Below, in pieces: positions 33,248 to 42,931 of a stretch of 64,000 nt of DNA. The DNA comes from Bacteroidaceae bacterium. Lineage in GTDB: Bacteria > Bacteroidota > Bacteroidia > Bacteroidales > Bacteroidaceae. The position numbers were made by a program, and so were the translations under genes. How positions within the stretch are numbered: position 1 is the first letter of the stretch; every line of letters begins with the position of its first letter. The stretch is taken from assembly GCA_017469525.1 (NCBI GenBank), contig JAFUGG010000004.1:1-64000 (forward strand), read 5' to 3'. Below the pieces are notes generated by a model, which made no database searches, was not told the origin of the DNA, and was given only the letters and a program-made list of their open reading frames with translations.

Positions 33248-33270
33248 GTTTCTGACGTTAGAAGTCTTGC

Positions 33271-34431
33271 TTAGCAAAGCTTGCGTGCACCGTCGCCAAT
33301 GACTACGTCGATGACGATGGGCTTCTTGCCGTACTTCTTCTCGAACTTCTCTACGACTACCTTCTTGAAGTTGGCAGCCAGTTCGTCGGCAACGAGGTTG
33401 ATGGTGCAGCCGCCGAAGCCGCCACCCATGATGCGAGAGCCGGTAACGCCCTCTTCCTTTGCCACCTCGTTGAGGAAGTCAAGCTCCTCGCAGCTTACCT
33501 CATACTCCTTCGAGAGGCCGTGATGTGTCTCGTACATCATCTTGCCTACAGTCTCGTAGTCGTCCTTCTGGAGAGCATCGCAGACAGCAAGCACGCGGAC
33601 AACCTCACCGATGACGTAGCGCGCACGCTTGTATTCGTCCTCCGTGATTTGGCTCTTCACCTCCTCCAGCATGTCGTAGTTGGCGTCGCGCAGACTCTTC
33701 ACCTCGGGGTGAATCTTGCCGATAACCTCTGCCACGTGCTCGCATTGCAGACGGCGCTCGTTGTAGGGAGAGCCCTTCAGCTCGTGCTTGACGCAGCTGT
33801 TGACGAGGATGAGCTGATAGCCTTTCGGGTTCCAGGGGAAGTACTCATATTCGCCGCTGCGGCAGTCGAGGCGGAGCAAAGCGCCCTTCTTGCCCAGGCA
33901 GCTGATGGCCTGGTCCATGATGCCGCAGTTCACGCCCACATACTTGTGCTCAGTGCGCTGACCGACCTTGGCAAGCTCCATGCGGTCAATCTTGTTCTCG
34001 CCCCAAAGGTCGTTGATGCCGAAGGCGTAGGTGCTCTCGAGGGCAGCACTTGAACTCATGCCAGCACCAAGGGGAACATCACCGGCAAAGGCTGTGTTGA
34101 AGCCCTCAACGGGAACGCCGAGCGCCATCATCTCGCGGCAGACACCGTAGATGTAGCGTGCCCAAGTGGCGTTGGGACCCTTCTCGTCGTCGAGAGAGAA
34201 CTGTACACGGTCCTTGAGGTCGATGCTGTAAGCATCAACATTGCGAGTGCCGTTGGGCTTAATCTCAGCAATGATGCCTTGTTCCACGGCTCCGGGGAAT
34301 ACGAAGCCGTTGTTATAGTCTGTGTGTTCGCCAATGAGGTTGATGCGGCCAGGAGAGGCATAGACATTGCCCGTTGTGCCGTCGAAGTGCTTGATGAAAC
34401 GACTTCTTACGTCGTCGATAGTAAGTCTCAT
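33271..34431 (-). CDS. galK: Galactokinase
   Basis: 386 residues. Phosphorylates galactose to galactose 1-phosphate, the first committed step of the Leloir pathway. GHMP-kinase motifs are intact: GRINLIGEHTDYNNG (substrate site), PLGAGMSSSAALE (ATP loop) and GSRIMGGGFGGCTINL near the C-terminus. The Asp in CGIMDQ is the catalytic base. Last gene of galM-permease-galK on the minus strand; galT and galE are not in the window. Confidence 0.97.
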   Translation of the reverse strand: MRLTIDDVRSRFIKHFDGTTGNVYASPGRINLIGEHTDYNNGFVFPGAVEQGIIAEIKPNGTRNVDAYSIDLKDRVQFSLDDEKGPNATWARYIYGVCREMMALGVPVEGFNTAFAGDVPLGAGMSSSAALESTYAFGINDLWGENKIDRMELAKVGQRTEHKYVGVNCGIMDQAISCLGKKGALLRLDCRSGEYEYFPWNPKGYQLILVNSCVKHELKGSPYNERRLQCEHVAEVIGKIHPEVKSLRDANYDMLEEVKSQITEDEYKRARYVIGEVVRVLAVCDALQKDDYETVGKMMYETHHGLSKEYEVSCEELDFLNEVAKEEGVTGSRIMGGGFGGCTINLVADELAANFKKVVVEKFEKKYGKKPIVIDVVIGDGARKLC

Positions 34432-34469
34432 GATTTTCGTTATTACGTTATTTCGTTATTACATTTATA

Positions 34470-35756
34470 TTATTCAGCTCTCTTGCTAACGCGGCTGCCG
34501 ACGAGGGCATAGAAGAGGATGTATGCAGCACAGCCGAAAACTACCCAGAAGCTGGGAATCCAGCCGAACATGTCGGCTACCCAACCCTGCAGAGGCATCA
34601 TAACGGCACAGCCGAATACCATAGTCATGAAGATGCCGCTGGCAACAGCTGTGTACTTGCCGAGACCTTCTACAGCCATGTTGAAGATAGCTCCCCACAT
34701 CACACTCGTGCAGAGACCTACGAGCAGGAAGGCGAAGATGCCAATGGGAATGGGCTGCCAGATGAGCTCGAGCTTACCCCAATCGACGCCGGGGAAGTTG
34801 ACGAGAACGTCCGTCGGGGCGTACATGCCGAAGAGGACAAGGATAAGAGTGATAGTGGCAACGGTAGATACCATTGCGCGGCTGCTGACCTTGCTGCCGA
34901 TGGCTGCGCCCGTGAAGCGGCCAATGAGCATCATGAACCAATATACAGCCACAATCATGCCGACGGTGGCAGAGGGAATGTGCAGTGGGTTGTCAGGCTC
35001 GTTGAGGTACTGCTGAACGGCATTGGGAGTACCAACCTCTACGCCCATGTAAAGGAAGATAGCCAGAGCACCGAGTGCGAAGTGGCGGAACTTCAGGGCA
35101 CCCTTGACGAGGTTGAAGTCAACGGGAGCCTGCTCGGGTTCTTCAATCTTTGTGAAGAGGATGACGACGAAGGCTACCACGAAGATGGCAAGAGCAATCC
35201 ACAGAGCAGGAGTAGCGTCGGCAATCTTGGCCTTCGATGCATCAGCAATGAGAGCACCCATCAGGATGTAGCAAGCTACGGCAGCAGAGCTGTTGAACAC
35301 ACCGCCGACCTGAATAAGCTGGTTGCCCTTGTTGCCACCGCCACCGAGGAGGTTGAGCATGGGGTTCACGACGCAGTTCAGGATACACATGGTCAGACCA
35401 GAGATGAATGCGCCGAGCAGATAAACGCCGAATACGACGCCAATGTTGGAACCGTCGCCTGCGTCAATGAGGCCGCTGCACCACTGGATGAGGATGCCTA
35501 CGATACCGATGGCAAGACCGATGAGGGCAGTCTTCTTGTAGCCGTACTTGGCAATCAGCATACCTGCGGGAATACCCATTACGAGATAGGCAATGAAGTT
35601 GCCGATGTTACCGATTTGGGCGAGAGCATTGCTGATTTCGCCCTGATTCTTGATGATGGTTGCCATGGGCGTACAGAGGTTCGTCACGAAGGCAATCATT
35701 GCGAAGAGTGCAATCATCACGATAATCGCACCCCATTGTTTAGTTTTTTGTGCCAT
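34470..35756 (-). CDS. MFS sugar permease (probably galactose/glucose)
   Basis: 428 residues with 12 predicted membrane spans. The first span and loop (WGAIIVMIALFAMIAFVTNL...) and the YLVMGIPAGMLIAKYGYKK block match the FucP/GluP-like branch of the major facilitator superfamily. Its position between galM and galK makes galactose the likely substrate, by context. Proton symport is usual for the branch. Confidence 0.85.
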   Translation of the reverse strand: MAQKTKQWGAIIVMIALFAMIAFVTNLCTPMATIIKNQGEISNALAQIGNIGNFIAYLVMGIPAGMLIAKYGYKKTALIGLAIGIVGILIQWCSGLIDAGDGSNIGVVFGVYLLGAFISGLTMCILNCVVNPMLNLLGGGGNKGNQLIQVGGVFNSSAAVACYILMGALIADASKAKIADATPALWIALAIFVVAFVVILFTKIEEPEQAPVDFNLVKGALKFRHFALGALAIFLYMGVEVGTPNAVQQYLNEPDNPLHIPSATVGMIVAVYWFMMLIGRFTGAAIGSKVSSRAMVSTVATITLILVLFGMYAPTDVLVNFPGVDWGKLELIWQPIPIGIFAFLLVGLCTSVMWGAIFNMAVEGLGKYTAVASGIFMTMVFGCAVMMPLQGWVADMFGWIPSFWVVFGCAAYILFYALVGSRVSKRAE

Positions 35757-35803
35757 TTGCTTAGTAGTTTAGTTGTTTATTATTGGTTATTGTATTTTAT
35801 TTC

Positions 35804-36886
35804 TTATAATTCAACTCCAAACTTATAGATAGTCTTCTGCCTGTAGATGTCTCCAGCCTTGAGGATAGTGCTGGGGAAGTAAGGACGGTTGGGAGAGTCG
35901 GGGAAGTGCTGAGCCTCGAAGCAGAGGGCTGAGTACTTAGGATAGGTGGCACCCTGATTGCCCGTGAAGCCGCTGTGCCAGTTCGAGCTGTAGAACTGAA
36001 CGCCAGGCTCCGTAGTCCACATCTCCATCTTGCGGCCGCTGATGGGTTCGACGCACTTCACTGCATACGACAATTCTCCAGGCTCGCGTTTATTGAGCAC
36101 GAAGCAATGGTCGTAGCCAGTACCATTGACGATTTGCTGACAACTGGTGTCACCAATCCTTTCACCCACAGCATGAGGTGTACGGAAGTCGAAGGGAGTG
36201 CCCTCCACCTTCAGAATCTCGCCCGTAGGAATGCTCGTCTCGTCAATGGGGATGAAGAAGTCGGCATTGATGGTCAGGATATTGTTCAGCGCCTCGGGTG
36301 TGGGGTTGGCGATGCCTGCCAGCGAGAAGAAACCGTGGCTTGTCATGTTGACGGGCGTCTTCTTGTTCGTCGTGCCACGGTAGTCAATGATAAGCTCATC
36401 GTCTTCCGTCAGGCTGTACTTCACGTTCATGTGGAGTTCACCGGGGAAACCCTCCTCATAATAGGCAGAGACGTAGCGAAGCACCAGCTCGTGTTCGTTG
36501 ATTTGTTCAGCATCCCACACACGGGCATGGAAACCTGTAGGCCCGCCATGCAGATGGTTCGGACCATTGTTGACAGCGAGGCTGTAGTCCTTGCCATTCA
36601 TTGTGAAGTGCCCCTTGGCAATGCGGTTGCCATAGCGCCCGACAAGGGTGCTGAGGAAAGGTTCGGGACTGTTCACCATATTCTGGATGGAGTCATGTCC
36701 CTGTATAACATTGGCCATCTTGCCTTCCCTGTCGGGAGCCATGATGGCCATTATAGCACCGCCGTAGTTGGTGATGCAAACTTCCATGCCGTTTGCGTTC
36801 GTGAGTACGAAGAGGTCTGTCTCCTTGCCTTGAATGACAGCTTGGAAGTTCTCTCTCTTGAGACCGGAAATAAGTTCTTTGTCCAT
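35804..36886 (-). CDS. galM: Aldose 1-epimerase (galactose mutarotase)
   Basis: 360 residues. Interconverts beta- and alpha-galactose so that galactokinase can use the sugar. The family motifs are present: GRYGNRIAKGHF, NGPNHLHGG (first catalytic His), MTSHGFFSL (second His), GYDHCFVL and the Glu in CFEAQHFPDSPN. No signal peptide, so cytoplasmic. First gene of the operon; promoter box TAGATTTG at 36923-36930, and 47 and 38 bases separate it from the permease and the permease from galK. Confidence 0.95.
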   Translation of the reverse strand: MDKELISGLKRENFQAVIQGKETDLFVLTNANGMEVCITNYGGAIMAIMAPDREGKMANVIQGHDSIQNMVNSPEPFLSTLVGRYGNRIAKGHFTMNGKDYSLAVNNGPNHLHGGPTGFHARVWDAEQINEHELVLRYVSAYYEEGFPGELHMNVKYSLTEDDELIIDYRGTTNKKTPVNMTSHGFFSLAGIANPTPEALNNILTINADFFIPIDETSIPTGEILKVEGTPFDFRTPHAVGERIGDTSCQQIVNGTGYDHCFVLNKREPGELSYAVKCVEPISGRKMEMWTTEPGVQFYSSNWHSGFTGNQGATYPKYSALCFEAQHFPDSPNRPYFPSTILKAGDIYRQKTIYKFGVEL

Positions 36887-36922
36887 AGGCGTAAGATTTG
36901 TATTTTATGATAATTTCTTATG

Positions 36923-36930
36923 CAAATCTA
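36923..36930 (-). promoter_or_regulatory. -7 box for the galM-permease-galK operon
   Basis: TAGATTTGCA on the minus strand, 36 bases upstream of the ATG at 36886. Confidence 0.6.
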
Positions 36931-36995
36931 CAAAATTTTTCCTTTGCTTCAAAGAGAAACGCAGAAAAACTGTCCTATGGATGTGCTAAAAGACG

Positions 36996-38288
36996 TTAAA
37001 GTATGCTCTTTAACATGTCTGCAACCACAAAAGTACTGCCTCCAATATAAATAATGTCATCTGCTGAAGCACAGGAAAGTGCTGCGTTGTATGCAGACGC
37101 TACATTTGTATGTATTGTGCCTTGTATGCCGATAGCTTTAGCTCTGCGGGCGAGTTCATCTGCCGGCATGGCACGATCGACCGATGCTTGGGTGAAGTAG
37201 TAGATGGCATCCTTTGGCATTAGTGTCAGGACTGTACTGACATCTTTGTCGCTGACCATCCCGAAGACGAGATGCAAATGATGATGGGGTAGGGAAGAAA
37301 GGTGGCGGAAGATGTATTGAAGTCCTCCCACGTTGTGGGCTGTGTCGCAAATGGTGAGAGGCTTCTTCGACAATATCTGCCAACGTCCCATCAAGCCCGT
37401 CATGGTGGCGACTTCGGCAAAACCTTTCCTCACAGCTTTGTCGCCAATGGCAATGCCTTGTTCCCTGAGCATGCGAACGGCACTCAGGATAGTCCTTCGG
37501 TTCTTCTCTTGGCATAAGCCTTGCAATTGGTAATCCGACAATTCGACAATCTGACTGTTCTCGTCTTCGGCAAATATGATGGGCGCGCCTTCTTCTTTCG
37601 CTTTGTTCGCAAAGACGGCTTTCACCTCGTCGTTGATGTTCTCGCCAATCACGACGGGAACGCCACGTTTGATGATGCCAGCTTTCTCAGAAGCTATCTT
37701 GGGGAGAGTGTCGCCAAGGAACTGGACATGATCGAAGCTGATGTTGGTGATGACAGAAAGAACAGGCGTGATGATGTTCGTGCAGTCGAGCCTGCCTCCC
37801 AAGCCAACCTCCACGACGGCAAAGTCAACCTTCTGTTCCTCGAAGTACTTGAAGGCAAGTGCTGTGGCAAGTTCGAAGAAGGAGAAAGACCTTCCCCAGC
37901 CCTCCTCTAAAGAGAGGGAGTTTTTCGCTGCAAAGTTCTCCTCGTTTAAGGGGGAGTTAGAGAGGGTCTTCACGAACTCCACGACGCGTTTCTTGCTTAT
38001 CATCTTGCCGTTCACCCGAATCCTCTCGCGGAAGTCAACGAGATGCGGACTGGTATAAAGCCCTACGCGATAGCCCTCGGCTTGAAGCATGGCGGCAAGC
38101 GTGTGACTGACAGAACCTTTGCCGTTTGTGCCGCCAACATGAATGCAACGATAGCCTTGATGCGGATGGCCGAAATACTTGTCAAGGAAAAGCGTGCCTT
38201 CCAGACCCTCCTTATACGCCGCTGCCCCTACGTTCTGGAACATCGGGGCAGAGTCGAACAGGTATTGTATTGCTTGATTATAATTCAT
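36996..38288 (-). CDS. folC: Folylpolyglutamate/dihydrofolate synthase with an in-frame repeat insertion
   Basis: 430 residues. Adds glutamate to folates (and, in bifunctional forms, to dihydropteroate). The Mur-ligase ATP loop is GGTNGKGSVSHTLAAML; other motifs are YTSPHLVDFRERIRVNG, VVEVGLGGRLDCTN and NISFDHVQFLGDTL. Between the YTSPHL region and FFELATALAF, residues about 107-133 (NSPLNEENFAAKNSLSLEEG...) are encoded by a palindromic element (37888-37968) and are absent, as far as I know, from other FolC proteins. It follows dnaJ by 39 bases. Confidence 0.92.
   Translation of the reverse strand: MNYNQAIQYLFDSAPMFQNVGAAAYKEGLEGTLFLDKYFGHPHQGYRCIHVGGTNGKGSVSHTLAAMLQAEGYRVGLYTSPHLVDFRERIRVNGKMISKKRVVEFVKTLSNSPLNEENFAAKNSLSLEEGWGRSFSFFELATALAFKYFEEQKVDFAVVEVGLGGRLDCTNIITPVLSVITNISFDHVQFLGDTLPKIASEKAGIIKRGVPVVIGENINDEVKAVFANKAKEEGAPIIFAEDENSQIVELSDYQLQGLCQEKNRRTILSAVRMLREQGIAIGDKAVRKGFAEVATMTGLMGRWQILSKKPLTICDTAHNVGGLQYIFRHLSSLPHHHLHLVFGMVSDKDVSTVLTLMPKDAIYYFTQASVDRAMPADELARRAKAIGIQGTIHTNVASAYNAALSCASADDIIYIGGSTFVVADMLKSIL
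37888..37968. repeat. In-frame palindromic element in folC
   Basis: The ends GACC and GGTC face each other. Inside, CCCTCCTCTAAAGAGAGGG and CTCCTCGTTTAAGGGGGAG are two further imperfect hairpins. Base composition and pattern match the elements in topB, the glycosyltransferase and the M56 gene. Confidence 0.8.
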
Positions 38289-38327
38289 TATGTTATTCGC
38301 GGACGAGGACGTCCGCGTTCCTAAGAC

Positions 38328-39491
38328 TTACTCAAACATCTTTTTGAACTTGTTGAAGAAGTTGTTCTTCGCTGTGGCGCCTGGCTTCATGTTGTCGCTC
38401 GTGCGGAGTTTCTCGAATGTTTCCTTCTCTTCACGCGACAGGTTCTCGGGGATATAGACGCCAATCTGCACGATGAGGTCGCCTGTGCCGTAGCCATAGC
38501 CTTGCACGACAGGCAGTCCCTTGCCACGCAGACGCATGGTCTTGCCGGGCTGCGTGCCTGGGTCAATTTTTATCTTCACCTTGCCGTCGATAGTGGGAAC
38601 CTCGGCCGAGCCGCCAAGTATGGCTGTAGGAACGTCGAGCAGTAGGTGATAGTTGAGGTTCTGGCCGTCGCGGATAAGTTCCTTGTGCGGTTCTTCCTCG
38701 ATATAAACCTGAATATCGCCCGGCACACCGTTCCAACGGGCAGCGTTGCCTTTGCCTCGTTCGTTGACCACCATGCCCTCTTGTACGCCAGCGGGAATCT
38801 TGATTTCAACAATCTCCTCGCCCTTGACGATGCCCTGGCCGCCACATTGCTTGCACTTGTTGCGGATGACGCTTCCTGTGCCGCCGCAGGCATCGCACTG
38901 TGTCTGTGTCTGCATGTGCCCGAACATGGTCTGCATGGTACGATAGGTCATACCGCTTCCCTTGCACTTCGAGCACGTCTCCTTCTTGCCGTCCTCGCTG
39001 CCGCTGCCGTGGCAATGGGGGCAAGTGACGTATTTGTTTATCTTGAACTTCTTGGTGACGCCGGTAGCGACTTCGTTCAACGTGACACGCACCTTGAGTC
39101 TGAGGTCGGCGCCTTTCTCCACATGTCTGCCTCCGCTTCTGCCCCCACCTCCGAAGAAGTCGCTGAAGCCTCCGCCGAAGCTGCCACCTCCGAAGATGTC
39201 GCCAAACATCGAGAAGATGTCGTCCATTGACATGCTGGCACCACCTCCGAAGCCGCCTTGCCCGTTCATGTCTGCGAAGCCGAACTGGTCGTAGCGCTGA
39301 CGCTTCTCGGGGTCGCGAAGTACATCGTAAGCCTCAGCAGCCTCCTTGAACTTCTCCTCGGCTTCTTTGTTGCCGGGGTTGCGGTCAGGGTGGTACTTGA
39401 TGGCCATCTTCTTATAGGCGGCCTTTATTTCAGCATCGCTTGCTGTCTTGCTGACACCAAGGACTTCATAGTAATCTCTTTTTTCTGCCAT
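38328..39491 (-). CDS. dnaJ: Chaperone DnaJ
   Basis: 387 residues. J-domain co-chaperone of DnaK. J domain 1-70 with the HPD motif in YHPDRNPGN; Gly/Phe-rich region ([35 protein letters not shown]); four zinc-finger repeats ([32 protein letters not shown]); C-terminal substrate-binding domain. Follows grpE by 5 bases, forming the usual grpE-dnaJ pair; dnaK is not in the window. Confidence 0.98.
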   Translation of the reverse strand: MAEKRDYYEVLGVSKTASDAEIKAAYKKMAIKYHPDRNPGNKEAEEKFKEAAEAYDVLRDPEKRQRYDQFGFADMNGQGGFGGGASMSMDDIFSMFGDIFGGGSFGGGFSDFFGGGGRSGGRHVEKGADLRLKVRVTLNEVATGVTKKFKINKYVTCPHCHGSGSEDGKKETCSKCKGSGMTYRTMQTMFGHMQTQTQCDACGGTGSVIRNKCKQCGGQGIVKGEEIVEIKIPAGVQEGMVVNERGKGNAARWNGVPGDIQVYIEEEPHKELIRDGQNLNYHLLLDVPTAILGGSAEVPTIDGKVKIKIDPGTQPGKTMRLRGKGLPVVQGYGYGTGDLIVQIGVYIPENLSREEKETFEKLRTSDNMKPGATAKNNFFNKFKKMFE

Positions 39492-39496
39492 AATGC

Positions 39497-40048
39497 TTAT
39501 ACTCCTACAACAACTTGAGCGTGGCGGATGACCTTCTCATTGAGTTTGTAACCCGTCAGCGTGCAATCCATCACTTTTCCTTTCAACTCGGGTGTCGGAG
39601 CTGGCAACTGAGCAACGGCTTCATGCACGTCGACGTCGAAGTCGGCCTCTTTCGTCTCGATGACACTGACGCCTTGCTTGCCGAGTATGTCTATGAATTT
39701 CTTGTAGATAAGTTCAACGCCTTCGAGCACTGCACTAACATCTTCTGCCTTCTGCATATTCTTGAGGGCACGTTCCATGTCGTCGATGACGGGCAGTATG
39801 CTGACGATGGTCTTCTCGCCACCATTGAGGATGAGGTCTGTCTTCTCCTTGATGGTGCGTTTACGGTAGTTGTCGAACTCTGCTATCTTGCGGAGCAACT
39901 GGTCTTTGAGGCTGACAATCTCGGCATTTGCTGCTTCGAGCTGTTCCTCGACGGTTGGCTCCTTTTCTTCTTCTGGCGTGTTCTGTTCCGTCTCAGGTGC
40001 TTCCTGAACGGTTTCCTTCAGTTCTTCTTCTGTCTTTTCTTCTTTCAT
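39497..40048 (-). CDS. grpE: Nucleotide exchange factor GrpE
   Basis: 183 residues. Releases ADP from DnaK. A Glu-rich disordered N-terminus (about 1-35) and long helix precede the GrpE signature ([63 protein letters not shown]). Upstream, after 56 bases, is the ABC-F gene on the same strand, so the unit may be ABC-F, grpE, dnaJ, folC. No heat-shock site could be recognised. Confidence 0.97.
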   Translation of the reverse strand: MKEEKTEEELKETVQEAPETEQNTPEEEKEPTVEEQLEAANAEIVSLKDQLLRKIAEFDNYRKRTIKEKTDLILNGGEKTIVSILPVIDDMERALKNMQKAEDVSAVLEGVELIYKKFIDILGKQGVSVIETKEADFDVDVHEAVAQLPAPTPELKGKVMDCTLTGYKLNEKVIRHAQVVVGV

Positions 40049-40104
40049 CTTATTAAGATTTATCCTGCTTTCGTTCTACAAGAAACGTGCCAATCGACGT
40101 TTTG

Positions 40105-41946
<1,842 letters not shown>

Positions 41947-41948
<2 letters not shown>

Positions 41949-42864
41949 ATCTTATTCTCAGTATCTCTCCGACTTGTACTGCGTGTGGCTCGTCCCAGCC
42001 GTTAAGTTTGCAGAGTGACTCCAGACGGATGCCGTAGAGTTGTGCAATGTCAAAGAGGCTTTGGTTGACTTCTACGATATGTATCGGGTTCTTCTTGAAC
42101 TCTTTACTTGCCGAGTTGCGCTTCTTCTTGAGGTAGATGATGTCGCCCTCCGTCGGGGCATAGTCGCGAGGCAGATCGTTGTATTTGTAGAGCTTCCGCA
42201 GACTTAGTCCTGTTTCCTTGCTGATGGTGGCCATGTCGTCGCCAATCTCTACGATGATGAAGTAGTTCTTGTTGCCCTTATAGACCACATGGCTCTGCCA
42301 GAAAGCATCAGCCTGCGGGACGCTTGTCTCTTGCACCATGGTCGTTGCTTCTTGCCCCTTCTTCGTGTCGAATTGATGGAGACTATACATCTCGATGACG
42401 CGAATGAGTGCATCTGCGTAGGTTGGCGAGGTGGCATAACCAGCCGCCTTCAGCCCCCTTGCCCAACCTTTGTAGTCGGTCTTGCTCAGTCGGTAGAGCC
42501 CCTGATAGCGCTTCTGCTGCAGGAACTTAGAGTGGTCGATGAAACTTTCGCGGGCACTCTTGTACTTGCGAAAACGGTCGTCTGGTCGGTCGTCGCTTTT
42601 CACGACGTAGGGACCAGTCCAATTGCTGCCCACCTTGATACCAAAGTGGTTGTTGGCTCCGGTGGCAAGCGAACTTCTTCCTGCATTGCTCTCGAGCAGG
42701 CCCTGAGCCAAAGTGATGCTGGCCGGGATGCCATATTGGTGCATCTGTTCGATTGCCCAGCCCTTGTACTTGTCGATGTATGTCCAGTAAGCCTGGTTCG
42801 TGCGCTGACCATAAGACAACAGGCTGACCAGTGACAACAGACATATAATAATGTATTTTTTCAT
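41947..42864 (-). CDS. Exported glucosaminidase with LysM domain
   Basis: 305 residues: a signal peptide (MKKYIIICLLSLVSLLSYGQ), a glucosaminidase domain of the FlgJ/LytG type (about 30-170, GIPASITLAQGLLESNAGRS with the catalytic Glu, then GANNHFGIK), a diverged LysM-like segment (DDMATISKETGLSLRKLYKYNDL) and a final LysM (HIVEVNQSLFDIAQLYGIRLESLCKLN). It would cleave peptidoglycan glycan strands in the periplasm. The ATG at 42864 is chosen over 42939 because the promoter box TAATTTTG is at 42876-42883. Divergent from cdd. Confidence 0.9.
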
Positions 42865-42875
42865 AATTGCGTGCG

Positions 42876-42883
42876 CAAAATTA
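42876..42883 (-). promoter_or_regulatory. -7 box for the glucosaminidase gene
   Basis: TAATTTTGCG on the minus strand. It decides the start at 42864. Confidence 0.6.
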
Positions 42884-42915
42884 GTGAATATTTGGCATTT
42901 TACGAAAAAAAACAC

Positions 42916-42923
42916 TAACTTTG
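42916..42923 (+). promoter_or_regulatory. -7 box for cdd
   Basis: TAACTTTG, 24 bases upstream of the cdd ATG at 42947. It shows cdd has its own promoter despite lying inside the porE frame's antisense region. Confidence 0.65.
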
Positions 42924-42931
42924 TGGCGTAA

